Shown here: piece by piece, positions 9,354 to 18,148 of the stretch
Layout of the letters: each line of letters opens with the position of its first letter
Numbering within the stretch: the first letter of the stretch is position 1
Source: Bacteroidia bacterium
Lineage (GTDB): Bacteria; Bacteroidota; Bacteroidia; Flavobacteriales; Flavobacteriaceae
NCBI GenBank assembly: GCA_030427585.1
Contig: JAUIBW010000007.1
Span: 1-64,000 of the forward strand
DNA length: 64,000 nt
Direction: 5' to 3'
Position numbers and translations under genes: made by a program
Notes under the pieces: generated by a model
The model's input: the letters and a program-made list of their open reading frames with translations, nothing else
What the model was told of the DNA's origin: nothing
The model's database searches: none

Positions 9354-10361
9354 ATGAGTACAGAGAAAGACGCAAAATTAAAAGCATTAAAACTTACCCT
9401 AGATAAATTAGATAAAGCCTACGGAAAAGGAACTGTAATGAAGATGAGTGACAGTTCTGTGCAGGAAGTAGATGTGATCCCTACAGGCTCTCTTGGTTTA
9501 GACCTTGCATTAGGTGTTGGTGGGTATCCAAAAGGAAGAGTCATCGAAATTTACGGGCCAGAATCTTCTGGTAAAACGACACTTACCTTACATGCCATTG
9601 CCCAGGCACAGAAAGCTGGCGGTATTGCAGCATTTATTGATGCAGAGCACGCTTTTGATCGTTTTTATGCAGAAAAATTAGGTGTTGACATAGATAATTT
9701 AATTATTTCTCAGCCAGATCATGGGGAGCAGGCTTTAGAAATTGCTGATAACCTGATCAGATCTGGAGCTATCGATATTATCGTTATTGATTCTGTGGCA
9801 GCACTTACTCCTAAAAGCGAAATCGAAGGTGAAATGGGAGATTCTAAAATGGGACTTCATGCACGGTTAATGTCCCAGGCCCTTCGAAAATTAACCAGTT
9901 CAATTAGCAAAACCAATTGTACCGTAATTTTTATTAATCAGCTTCGTGAAAAAATCGGGGTAATGTTTGGAAATCCTGAAACGACCACTGGTGGTAACGC
10001 CTTAAAATTTTATGCTTCGGTACGTTTAGATATTCGTCGTTCTACACAGATCAAAGATAGTAATAGTGAAGTACAAGGAAACAAAACGCGGGTTAAAGTA
10101 GTAAAAAACAAAGTGGCACCCCCTTTTAGAACTGCAGAATTTGACATCATGTATGGAGAAGGGATTTCTAAAAATGGAGAAATCATCGATATTGGTGTAG
10201 ATTACGAGATTATCAAGAAAAGTGGTTCCTGGTTTAGTTATCAAGATACCAAATTAGGACAAGGACGGGATGCAGTAAAATCGTTACTTAATGATAATCC
10301 AGAACTTATGGAAGAACTTGAACAAAAAATCAAAGAAGCCATAAAAATTGCAAAAGAATAA
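9354..10361 (+). CDS. recA: Recombinase RecA
   Basis: ATP-dependent strand-exchange protein for homologous recombination and the SOS response, acting on the nucleoid. The start [19 protein letters not shown] is chosen from the usual Bacteroidota N-terminus, giving 335 aa; two in-frame ATGs upstream (9237 and 9324) add residues unlike the family. Walker [10 protein letters not shown] lies near residue 66, the segment [25 protein letters not shown] carries loop L2, and loop L1 residues are in [24 protein letters not shown]. The acidic C-terminal tail is short. A clear terminator follows at 10384. Confidence 0.98.
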   Translation: MSTEKDAKLKALKLTLDKLDKAYGKGTVMKMSDSSVQEVDVIPTGSLGLDLALGVGGYPKGRVIEIYGPESSGKTTLTLHAIAQAQKAGGIAAFIDAEHAFDRFYAEKLGVDIDNLIISQPDHGEQALEIADNLIRSGAIDIIVIDSVAALTPKSEIEGEMGDSKMGLHARLMSQALRKLTSSISKTNCTVIFINQLREKIGVMFGNPETTTGGNALKFYASVRLDIRRSTQIKDSNSEVQGNKTRVKVVKNKVAPPFRTAEFDIMYGEGISKNGEIIDIGVDYEIIKKSGSWFSYQDTKLGQGRDAVKSLLNDNPELMEELEQKIKEAIKIAKE

Positions 10362-10383
10362 AACTTTCTTAATAAAAATACTA

Positions 10384-10409
10384 AAATCCCGAAGCTTCGG
10401 GATTTTTTT
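10384..10409 (+). terminator. recA terminator
   Basis: Perfect palindrome of arms AAATCCCGAAG/CTTCGGGATTT followed by a T-run, 22 bases after the recA stop. The inner turn is a stable CGAAGCTTCG type. Confidence 0.9.
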
Positions 10410-10487
10410 ATACCTTAAAAGCAACCTTATCTGTATTAGAGCATCTACCTAATGGATGTATATACGATCTCTCAAAACCCCAAGAAA

Positions 10488-10904
10488 ATGAGAAGGATAA
10501 AAACAGTTTTAATATTTTTTATAGCAGTTATCTTAACTGGATGTTCTGACGACGATGATGGAACGAGTTTCTTTTATGAATTAGCTACTGTACAGGAAGC
10601 TTCACTGCCCGATCAGTTTAATCGAGAAGAAATCTATACCATTACTGTATCTTACTACAGACCAACAAATTGTCACTCTTTTGCAGGATTTGATTATAAC
10701 AGATTAGGAAATGAACGAACGGTATCTGTAGTCAATTTGGTAGTTAATGAAGGTAATTGTAAAGATTTAGAAACAACAGATCTAGTTGAGGTATCTTTTG
10801 ATTTTTTGGTAGGAAATGAAGATTCTTACATCTTTAGATTCTGGCAAGGAAGAGACGAAAATGGAAATAATCAATTTTTAACCGTAGAAGTACCTGTATT
10901 ATAA
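10488..10904 (+). CDS. Hypothetical lipoprotein
   Basis: A 138-aa protein from MRRIKTVLIFF, chosen over the ORF-track start 12 codons earlier because it gives a compact lipoprotein signal ending LTGCSDDDDG. The mature part is short, acidic and beta-rich, with two cysteines (TNCHSF and GNCKDL) that could form a disulphide. I do not recognise a family, but the layout is common among Flavobacteriia surface lipoproteins. It sits between recA and the ECF sigma gene on the same strand; the recA terminator separates it from recA. Confidence 0.7.
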   Translation: MRRIKTVLIFFIAVILTGCSDDDDGTSFFYELATVQEASLPDQFNREEIYTITVSYYRPTNCHSFAGFDYNRLGNERTVSVVNLVVNEGNCKDLETTDLVEVSFDFLVGNEDSYIFRFWQGRDENGNNQFLTVEVPVL

Positions 10905-10956
10905 ATTAAACCCGTTTTTATACATTAAAAAATGGGTAAACTAAAAATAGCTGTTA

Positions 10957-11508
10957 GTGGGTTTAGACCAACTCATAAAAAGATGTAAGAAAAAAAATGC
11001 TCAGGCACAAGAACAATTGTATAGATTATACAGCAGTAAATTGTTTTCGATTTGCTTAAAATATTCTAGTGATGTTTCAAGTGCAGAAGATACCTTGCAA
11101 GATGCTTTTATAACTATTTTTGATAAAATTGGTCAATATAAAAATCAAGGCTCTTTTGAAGGGTGGATAAAACGAGTAACTATTAATACAGCATTACAGA
11201 AATATCGAAAACAAAAAGTTTTTGATATCATTAATGAAGAACAGATTGAAGAAGTTGAAGTTGAAGTCGATGAAGAAGAGATCTCTATGGATTATCTTTT
11301 AGAGATTATACAGCAATTACCCGATCGATATCGATTAGTGTTTAATCTATATGTGTTAGATGGTTATTCCCATAAAGAAGTTTCAGAAATGTTAGAAATA
11401 TCTGTAGGAACCTCTAAATCTAATCTGGCAAGAGCAAGAAATATTTTGAAAGAAAAAATACAAACCAACCAAGAGCTTTATGTTCGACCAATTGAAGAAC
11501 GAAGATGA
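10957..11508 (+). CDS. ECF-type RNA polymerase sigma factor
   Basis: Alternative sigma-70 family factor (183 aa) that directs RNA polymerase to a regulon yet unknown. Region 2 is seen in RLYSSKLFSICLKYSSDVSSAEDTLQDAFITIFDKIGQY and region 4 in LPDRYRLVFNLYVLDGYSHKEVSEMLEISVGTSKSNLARAR. Translation probably begins at GTG (MGLDQLIKRCKKKN). Its stop overlaps the start of the next gene by the four bases ATGA, so the membrane partner is made in step with it and is the likely anti-sigma factor. Confidence 0.92.
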   Translation: MGLDQLIKRCKKKNAQAQEQLYRLYSSKLFSICLKYSSDVSSAEDTLQDAFITIFDKIGQYKNQGSFEGWIKRVTINTALQKYRKQKVFDIINEEQIEEVEVEVDEEEISMDYLLEIIQQLPDRYRLVFNLYVLDGYSHKEVSEMLEISVGTSKSNLARARNILKEKIQTNQELYVRPIEERR

Positions 11509-13106
11509 GTGATAAAAAAAATATAGATCGTTTATTTCAGGAAAAATTCAAAGATTTTGAAGTCATTCCCGATGAAATAGTATGGGAAAAAATAAAGGCA
11601 CATCAAAATAAAAACAAAAAAAGAGTTTTTCTGATCCCATTTTGGTATAGAGTTGCTGGGGTAGCAGCATTAATTGCCCTTATATTAGGTATAAGCTCTT
11701 TACCTTTTAGTACTAGCATAGAACAAAATGATATCATCACCGATTCTGATACTCAAAATACAATTGAACATACAAAAACGACACCTAACAAGCAGGTCAA
11801 ACCGTCTTTAGAAGATGTTATAGTCACTACAGAAGAAAAAGAAGCCAACCCGACTAATCAAAAAACAAAAAACACTAATCTTGATGAGGATAATGATGCT
11901 GGTCAACATAATTATTTTGAGCCTTCTGCTACAAAAGAAAATGCGGTTGCTAAAACTCTGGAGCAAGTGCCTTCGCAACCCAAAAACAGTGATAAATTAA
12001 GCCCTGCTCCCCATTCTGCAACTAAAAACAGAATTGCAAATCATACTGAATCAAATAATAGCAATACGGCACAAATCCCTTCTAATCCAAAAGAAGGGCC
12101 TGGTACTACACAAGATAATACCATCGAAAAAACCACTATAGCTGACCAAAAGGACAAAAAATCCATTTCAGAAAAAGAACCTCCTTTTTTTGTAACACCA
12201 AATGAGAAAAGTAACACAACCACTCAAGGTTTAGCCGAAAATAGTATTGATAATGATACAAAGAACAAAACCCCCGAAGAAGATGTTGAGAATACAAATG
12301 ACAACGGTAAGAAATCCATCTTTGATGTTATACATAAAGATGGTAATGAAGAAATAGCTAAAGAATCCTCATCAACCAAAAAATGGAATGTTGCGCCTAA
12401 TGTCGCCCCTGTATATTATAGTTCTATCGGAAGCGGATCTTCGATTGATGCCCAATTTGCAGATAATAACAAAAACGGACAAGTAAATATGAGTTATGGT
12501 GTGCATGTTTCTTATGCCATAAACAAAAGATTTAGTGTGCGTTCTGGAGTAAATAAAGTAGATCTTAGTTATAATACCAAAGGTATTGGTTTTTCTCCAT
12601 CAGCAGTTGGGCAAAACCTAGAAAATGTAAACTATAACGCTACTGCCGGAGCCATTTTGATTTCTGATATCGGAAACGTAAGAAATACTGATATCGGGTC
12701 TGAATTCTCTGATCTTAACAGAAATGCGATAGAACAAAAACAAAATGTAGGATTACTTAATCAAAGTATTGCCTATTTAGAAGTTCCGGTTGAAATGAAA
12801 TATGCTTTGGTTGATAAAAAAATTGGAGTAAATATGATTGGAGGTATCAGTACATTATTCTTACAGGGCAACGAAATTTCTATAGAGGCTGGTGATTTTG
12901 AAACTCCTATAGGAGAAGCCAATAATCTTAATGATGTAAGTTTTAGTGGTAATATAGGGATAGGTGTCGATTATAATATATCAGATCAATTTGAGATTAA
13001 TCTCGAGCCTATTTTTAAGTATCAGTTTAATGCCTTTAATGACAATGCCAATAATTTTAAGCCTTATTATTTTGGTGTATATACTGGAGTAAGTATCAAA
13101 TTTTAA
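11505..13106 (+). CDS. Membrane protein with cytoplasmic head and beta-barrel end
   Basis: A 533-aa protein coupled to the sigma gene by an ATGA overlap. Residues 1-45 are charged and could be cytoplasmic (DRLFQEKFKDFEVIPDEIVWEKIKAHQ, resembling anti-sigma heads); one transmembrane helix follows (about 47-65); about 66-295 is a long low-complexity stretch rich in N, T, K, E and P, as a periplasm-spanning linker; the last ~230 residues look like an outer-membrane beta-barrel ending GVYTGVSIKF, with a C-terminal aromatic residue. I infer an anti-sigma factor that reaches from the cytoplasm to the outer membrane. The type is known in Bacteroidota as an outer membrane beta-barrel protein; signalling itself is inference. 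Confidence 0.75.
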   Translation: MSDKKNIDRLFQEKFKDFEVIPDEIVWEKIKAHQNKNKKRVFLIPFWYRVAGVAALIALILGISSLPFSTSIEQNDIITDSDTQNTIEHTKTTPNKQVKPSLEDVIVTTEEKEANPTNQKTKNTNLDEDNDAGQHNYFEPSATKENAVAKTLEQVPSQPKNSDKLSPAPHSATKNRIANHTESNNSNTAQIPSNPKEGPGTTQDNTIEKTTIADQKDKKSISEKEPPFFVTPNEKSNTTTQGLAENSIDNDTKNKTPEEDVENTNDNGKKSIFDVIHKDGNEEIAKESSSTKKWNVAPNVAPVYYSSIGSGSSIDAQFADNNKNGQVNMSYGVHVSYAINKRFSVRSGVNKVDLSYNTKGIGFSPSAVGQNLENVNYNATAGAILISDIGNVRNTDIGSEFSDLNRNAIEQKQNVGLLNQSIAYLEVPVEMKYALVDKKIGVNMIGGISTLFLQGNEISIEAGDFETPIGEANNLNDVSFSGNIGIGVDYNISDQFEINLEPIFKYQFNAFNDNANNFKPYYFGVYTGVSIKF

Positions 13107-13140
13107 GAAACATAACGATTTTTTAGTTGGTTAGGTAGTT

Positions 13141-13328
13141 ATTGCTTTAAAACCCGGCTTATGTATTAAAAAATCTATTACAGTTTCCAACTACTGCAAA
13201 ATATAGCGCTTCGCTACATTTTTAAGTATAACCATAGCGATGCTATGCTGAAACTAATAAAATGTTATATTTTATGGTAATTGAAACCTTCATAACGAAG
13301 TTTTAATACATAAGCCGGGTAAAGCAAT
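13141..13328. repeat. 188-bp MITE-like inverted-repeat element
   Basis: The ends carry a perfect 20-bp inverted repeat (ACCCGGCTTATGTATTAAAA at 13152-13171 and its complement at 13301-13320). Outside it, ATTGCTTTA (13141) is mirrored by TAAAGCAAT (ending 13328) with a two-base offset. The interior has weaker mirrored segments and two small hairpins (TAGCGCTTCGCTA and CATAGCGATGCTATG). It codes for nothing and no target-site duplication is evident. It could be a miniature inverted-repeat element or a long RNA hairpin. Confidence 0.6.
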
Positions 13329-13335
13329 GATGAAC

Positions 13336-13370
13336 AAAGCCGTTTCTGGGGAGAAACGGCTTTCGGTTTT
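13336..13370 (+). terminator. Terminator after the sigma operon
   Basis: Stem AAAGCCGTTTCT/AGAAACGGCTTT with a GGGG loop, followed by CGGTTTTT on the plus strand. It lies 230 bases past the beta-barrel gene, just outside the inverted-repeat element. Confidence 0.75.
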
Positions 13371-13421
13371 TCATAAAATGAGATTTGCTTCTAATTTAAA
13401 ATAGGATCTCTTTTTTTTCTT

Positions 13422-13505
13422 TTAGCTCTTTTTAATAAGCTCACAATCCACGTCACAACCGAAAAGACATTTCTTCTTTATCTTTAATGGTTTAGGCTCT
13501 TTCAT
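13422..13505 (-). CDS. Possible 27-aa basic Cys peptide
   Basis: ATG-started ORF seven bases after the stop of the 132-aa gene on the same strand: MKEPKPLKIKKKC then LFGCDVDCELIKKS. It has a lysine/proline-rich head and three cysteines. Its last codons lie in a degenerate copy of the plsC 3' end (see findings), so it may be an accident of that duplication. No family is recognised. Confidence 0.25.
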   Translation of the reverse strand: MKEPKPLKIKKKCLFGCDVDCELIKKS

Positions 13506-13512
13506 GTCTATT

Positions 13513-13911
13513 TTATTTATTTTCCTTTACAAGTCTTCTGTGTTCTTGTGATATCTTAGACAAAATTTCGATTATGCTTTTTAATTTCAAACTATACTTA
13601 GATGATCGTAAATGTTTATCTGTGATTTTGCTTAATAATTTAGATTCATTTTTAACTCTTTTAATTAAGTCTTTATCGGTTAGCACAATATTCAACACAG
13701 TAATCGAGTCTTGTGCTCGTGTAAAATCCTCTATGTTCTTTTCATAAACACTCATTGATTTATCATTAGATTCTAAAGGAACTGAAGTGCCTAATAAAAC
13801 TGAAGTAATCCTTTTTGTGCCTACTACCTGTTTAGCTTGAGCAACAACAAAGTTTAAGGAGCATAATAATAGAAGGGTTGCTATTGGTTTTAAGAGGCCG
13901 GCTTTTTTCAT
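13513..13911 (-). CDS. Hypothetical secreted protein
   Basis: A 132-aa protein with a clear N-terminal signal (MKKAGLLKPIATLLLLCSLNFVVAQA). The mature part is mostly helical and charged, rich in K, S, D and L, with no cysteine and no recognised domain. Its start overlaps the plsC stop by ATGA, so it is co-translated with the acyltransferase; this suggests an envelope role but no more. The family is unknown to me. Confidence 0.65.
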   Translation of the reverse strand: MKKAGLLKPIATLLLLCSLNFVVAQAKQVVGTKRITSVLLGTSVPLESNDKSMSVYEKNIEDFTRAQDSITVLNIVLTDKDLIKRVKNESKLLSKITDKHLRSSKYSLKLKSIIEILSKISQEHRRLVKENK

Positions 13912-14651
13912 AAAGTGAGATCTTTTTCTAATTTTTTTAAAATAAGAGTATGTGTTTTTTCTTTCAGCTCTTTTTTGTGCTCTTGTGTTAATCCTTCTGT
14001 AGGGACCTCTTTAAGAACACGAGCTCTCATAATTCCCGGGCTCCCGCTAAAAAAAGTGTACGAAAATCGTTTTTTATTATCTAAAAACACTAACGGCACT
14101 ATAGGAATTTGGTGATCTATCGCTAATCTGAAGGCTCCATCTTTAAATTCGTCCAAAATCACAGATTCATCATCGGGAACTCCTCCTTCTGGAAAAATAC
14201 AAATACTTGTACCATCATGTAACCTTGCCTGTGCACGATCAAATACTTCTTTCCTGCTTCGCTGGCTACTTCGATCTACCAATATACAAGTGCGTTTATA
14301 GAAAAATCCAAAAATCGGGATTTTTGCCAGCTCTTTTTTCCCTACAAATACAAAAGGGTTTTTTATGGCATATAGCATTAACATAATGTCGGTCATCGAG
14401 GTATGATTAGCAACAAACATGTAACTTTTTTTACGATCGGGTTCTGCTTCTTTGGTAACTTTGGGTAAAAAACCTGATCCATACAACACGATTTTTGCCC
14501 ATAACCTGGCAACTACAAAAAATTGTGAATACCATTCTTCTCTCGACGAAAGCACTAATAACACAGGAAACATAACAAGTATAGGAATACCCATAACGAT
14601 ATAAAACCAGATACGCCATAGTAGGATAAGTATGTTTCTAAGTATATACAT
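13908..14651 (-). CDS. plsC: 1-acyl-sn-glycerol-3-phosphate acyltransferase
   Basis: Membrane acyltransferase that converts lysophosphatidate to phosphatidate in phospholipid synthesis. The start MYILRNILILLWR gives 247 aa. A hydrophobic N-terminal segment (about 5-35) precedes the catalytic motif NHTSMTD (HX4D, residues 82-88) and the glycerol-phosphate-binding motif FPEGG (153-157). The gene overlaps a small secreted protein gene downstream. A decayed copy of its last ~60 bases occurs again at about 13378-13440. Substrate choice among lysolipids cannot be read from sequence. Confidence 0.88.
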   Translation of the reverse strand: MYILRNILILLWRIWFYIVMGIPILVMFPVLLVLSSREEWYSQFFVVARLWAKIVLYGSGFLPKVTKEAEPDRKKSYMFVANHTSMTDIMLMLYAIKNPFVFVGKKELAKIPIFGFFYKRTCILVDRSSQRSRKEVFDRAQARLHDGTSICIFPEGGVPDDESVILDEFKDGAFRLAIDHQIPIVPLVFLDNKKRFSYTFFSGSPGIMRARVLKEVPTEGLTQEHKKELKEKTHTLILKKLEKDLTL

Positions 14652-14864
14652 CTCCTCAAAAATACACAATTGGTTTGAGCTATGTGAACAAAAAAATTAC
14701 CTTTGCCGAAAATAGTATAGTTATATACTTGAAGTATAAGCAGGCAGAACATTATTTATTATACTAAAATCTGTAAACTAAATACTTCATTAATTTTTAG
14801 AAATCAATAAGATACGTAACCAACGTTTAAAACGTAAAACCGTAATAAAAGATAATATATTACC

Positions 14865-15833
14865 ATGTCCAGAATTCTAACAGGAATACAGAGTACAGGC
14901 ACTCCGCATTTAGGAAACCTATTAGGAGCTATAATTCCGGCAATTCAAATGGCCAATGAGCCAGAAAACGATTCGTTTTTGTTTATTGCCAATATGCACT
15001 CGCTTACACAAATAAAGGATGCCAAGACATTACGAGAAAACACCTATTCTACTGCTGCTGCCTGGTTGGCTTGTGGGCTGGATATAGAAAAAACTGTTTT
15101 TTATCGACAGAGTGATATCCCGCAGGTCACAGAATTATCGTGGTATCTAAGCTGTTTTTTCCCTTATCAACGACTAACGCTTGCACATTCGTTTAAGGAT
15201 AAAGCAGATCGTCTCGAAGATGTAAATGCTGGATTATTTACCTATCCTATGCTAATGGCGGCCGATATCCTGCTCTATGATGCAGAGATTATTCCTGTAG
15301 GAAAAGATCAGCTACAACATCTTGAAATGACTCGCGATGTAGCTTCGCGAATGCATAACCAAATGGGTGAAATGTTTGTAATACCCGAAGCCCAGGTGCA
15401 AAAAGAAACCATGTATGTGCCGGGAACAGATGGTGGTAAGATGAGTAAATCAAAAGGAAATATCATTAACCTGTTTTTACCAGATAAAAAACTGCGTAAG
15501 CAGATTATGTCTATCGAGACCGATAGTACTCCGCTAGAAGAACCAAAAGATCCCGATACCTGTAACTTATTTGCGCTATATAAACTTATCGCTACCGTAG
15601 AACAGCAAGAAGAAATGCGTAAGAATTATCAGGGAGGAAACTACGGATATGGACATGCAAAACAAGCTTTTTATGAACTATTAATCGAAAAATTTGCTTC
15701 TGAACGCGAACGTTATGCCTATTATATGGATAACCTTAATGAAATAGACGAAGCCCTGGCTATTGGGGCCCAAAAAGCTACTGCTATTGCCGATACTGTA
15801 TTAGCAAGAGTTAGGGAGAAGGTTGGGTATTAG
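14865..15833 (+). CDS. trpS: Tryptophan-tRNA ligase
   Basis: Class I aminoacyl-tRNA synthetase that charges tRNA-Trp. Length 322 aa fits the bacterial enzyme. The HIGH-type motif is PHLGN (residues 14-18) in TGTPHLGNLLG, and the KMSKS loop is exact at 192-196 (DGGKMSKSKGNII). GKDQLQHLEMTRDVA is the tryptophan and ATP pocket segment. It is a single-gene unit divergent from plsC, with about 210 bases between. Confidence 0.97.
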   Translation: MSRILTGIQSTGTPHLGNLLGAIIPAIQMANEPENDSFLFIANMHSLTQIKDAKTLRENTYSTAAAWLACGLDIEKTVFYRQSDIPQVTELSWYLSCFFPYQRLTLAHSFKDKADRLEDVNAGLFTYPMLMAADILLYDAEIIPVGKDQLQHLEMTRDVASRMHNQMGEMFVIPEAQVQKETMYVPGTDGGKMSKSKGNIINLFLPDKKLRKQIMSIETDSTPLEEPKDPDTCNLFALYKLIATVEQQEEMRKNYQGGNYGYGHAKQAFYELLIEKFASERERYAYYMDNLNEIDEALAIGAQKATAIADTVLARVREKVGY

Positions 15834-16352
15834 TTTAACAAATAGCTAGTTACAAAGTCTAAAAGAAGCAAAGTTGCAAAGTTTTTGATAACTAATATTA
15901 TTTATTGATGATTTGTTTTTATGCCAGTAGCACAAAAAAACACTTTCGTAGACCTTCAAGGTTTTAAAAACCTTGAAGGTCTAGGCCAAAGACATGACAG
16001 TTATGAACTATCATAAGGTTATTTTCTTAAGAAACTGTAAAACAGTTAATAACTCTCTTTATAAACTATAAACCCAGCACCAATAATACCTAGCCTTGGT
16101 AACAAAGAAAAATCGCTATAATCTCTGTGGTAAATCATTATTGGTTTTACCATTTTTCTTTTTAAATTAGTCTTCTCAAATTTTTCTATCCAGAAAAATT
16201 TAAAAATTACACTGCTTTTATAAATCATAAACTGGTAGGCCTTATTGGGTTTATATTGTTGTTATAAGCAATCACAAGAATGCTAAACTCAAGTAACATT
16301 TTCATTCTCTAAGACATATACTAAAAACCGAAACATAAAATACTTAATTCAA
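15834..16352. other. Intergenic region with palindrome
   Basis: About 520 AT-rich bases without a convincing gene. It holds the palindrome at 15949-15983. A minus-strand ORF of 60 codons (16046-16228), ending GIIGAGFIVYKESY, is listed in the track; it has no family likeness and I do not call it a gene. Confidence 0.45.
15949..15983. repeat. Dispersed palindrome, copy 1
   Basis: Arms TAGACCTTCAAGG and CCTTGAAGGTCTA around TTTTAAAAA. Related palindromes occur at 19090-19122 and 44489-44514; all share the plan AGACCT-NNN-AGGTTT and its mirror. Probably a dispersed intergenic palindrome, perhaps also a terminator for trpS. Confidence 0.75.
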
Positions 16353-17930
16353 ATGACTAAAATACTCACAGCATTATTAATACTATCATCATTTATTTCA
16401 TTAGGACAGCAAACAACAGAATTTATTATTTCTGGTGGAATACAAGACAATAATCCAAATATTAATAACATTTTATCTGATGCAATTACAAGTCTTAATG
16501 GCAATGGTACTATTACAATAAAGGGAGATATAGAAATTCTTACTGATTTCGAAATTCCAAAAGGAATAGAACTTAATTTTTTTAAAGGAAATTTTCTAAA
16601 GATATATAGCAATGTAAAATTAACTCTTAATTGCAGTATCGATGCAGGTATGTATCAAATATTTGATTTTATATCTGATAACGATCCTTTAACAGAAGAT
16701 GGCAAAATAATAGGTAAACCAATTGTTCAAAATATCAATGTGAAATGGTTTGGAGCAAAGGGAGATAATATAACCGATGATACAGACGCTATTCAAAAAG
16801 CAATCTTTTTATCTCAACTAAACCATAAAATTGTTTTTCTCCCAAGAGGAGGTTATATGATTAAAAAATCTCTCACAATTGACACAAGTGATAACCGTTT
16901 TTTATTTTTAAGAATCCAAGGGGAAACAGCAAGAGGGTCAATAATAAGAACCGATTCTAACATTAAAGCTATTTTCAATCTCGAAATGCCTAGTACTGAT
17001 ACAATAAATGATATGATTATAAAAGATTTGACTCTTATATTTTATAATCCCAACTATAACCCGGTTTATAATATATATAACCCCGATGATCCAACCAACC
17101 AAGATGATTTTAAATCTATTTTGGTAACTGGAATCAAAATAAGTCAAAACCAAAGAGGTTTGATTGAAAACATAATTTTCAGGAATCTTCAGTATGATAT
17201 TTATGCAGACCACTTTTGGTCAAGTACTATAAGAAATTGTACTAGTATTTTAGATACGAGATATGACAAGTATGAAGCTCAGCATAAAAACAGATATAGG
17301 TTTAATGAACAATGTAATCAGCTATTAATTGAAAGCTGTGTTTTAAGTAATAGTGCTAAAAAAGATAGTGAATATTTAGTACTTATAAATGGCCCCTCTT
17401 CTAACATAAGTTTTAATAATTGCACTTTTGAATATGGAAAAGGTGTTCATATAGATAATAGACCTGTGTTGGGAGAGTCTATTGCAGATTTAACAAATAT
17501 TTCTTTTATCGGTTGTTATTGGGAATGGTTTCAATATGAAGCTTTAAGCATTAATAATAATGCACATGTGAAAGGTATTACAGTTATGAATAATTATTTC
17601 AATGCTATAAAGCCCGATAAGATTTGTAATAAAGGTATTCCTAATGACCATGCTTTGCCTAATCACGCTATTATTTTAGGAGGAGTTAAAGGAATGTCTA
17701 TCATTAATTCTTATTTTATTGATTGGTTGAAAAACCCTATTTATAATGGAAGTACTTCTTCGGAAAACATTAATATTAATATGAATGAATGGAAATCCAG
17801 AGAAAAGCTAATATCCCATGAAAATTATTGTAATGCAAGTAAAGATGATTATTGGACCAATTCGAAATATCCTATCATCAACAATATTCCTATTGGAAGT
17901 ACTGTAACTAATTCGTCAAAAGTGAACTAA
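16353..17930 (+). CDS. Secreted beta-helix protein, pectate-lyase-3 type
   Basis: A 525-aa protein with signal peptide (MTKILTALLILSSFISLGQQ). The segment VKWFGAKGDNITDDTDAIQKAI with FLPRGGYMIKKSLTI is the characteristic entry of the Pectate_lyase_3 (pectate lyase superfamily) fold, a right-handed parallel beta-helix found in polysaccharide lyases, glycoside hydrolases and phage tail spikes. The rest reads as short beta-coils with many N and I residues. No T9SS sorting domain is seen at the C-terminus. The substrate is unknown and no sugar-utilisation genes adjoin it. It sits alone between two palindrome-bearing regions, so lateral acquisition is possible. Confidence 0.75.
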   Translation: MTKILTALLILSSFISLGQQTTEFIISGGIQDNNPNINNILSDAITSLNGNGTITIKGDIEILTDFEIPKGIELNFFKGNFLKIYSNVKLTLNCSIDAGMYQIFDFISDNDPLTEDGKIIGKPIVQNINVKWFGAKGDNITDDTDAIQKAIFLSQLNHKIVFLPRGGYMIKKSLTIDTSDNRFLFLRIQGETARGSIIRTDSNIKAIFNLEMPSTDTINDMIIKDLTLIFYNPNYNPVYNIYNPDDPTNQDDFKSILVTGIKISQNQRGLIENIIFRNLQYDIYADHFWSSTIRNCTSILDTRYDKYEAQHKNRYRFNEQCNQLLIESCVLSNSAKKDSEYLVLINGPSSNISFNNCTFEYGKGVHIDNRPVLGESIADLTNISFIGCYWEWFQYEALSINNNAHVKGITVMNNYFNAIKPDKICNKGIPNDHALPNHAIILGGVKGMSIINSYFIDWLKNPIYNGSTSSENININMNEWKSREKLISHENYCNASKDDYWTNSKYPIINNIPIGSTVTNSSKVN

Positions 17931-18148
17931 TTTAAAAAACTTATAAAACGAATGTATGAAGCCATTTCATACATCAATCGTTGGCCGTAAGTAAACGAAA
18001 TGAAAACAAAGCTGTTACTGTAATATCAAAAAAAATACAAAAATTGACTTTTGATGTTAATGAAGATTTAACTAAACTTAAACAAGAAACTAATACAATA
18101 AAAACCAACAAACATAATTCATTAACCTTTTTAAAACTCTTAAAACCA

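Noticed and set aside
16046-16228. 60-aa minus-strand ORF between trpS and the beta-helix gene
   Set aside because: No family likeness, no neighbour on its strand and no terminator; kept out as probable chance ORF, though a short product starting at MVKPIMIYHRD cannot be excluded.
17981-18148. TTG-started extension of the DUF6261 protein
   Set aside because: The 56 extra residues have no family likeness and AT-rich non-coding style; the ATG at 18149 matches the family start. Not fully excluded.
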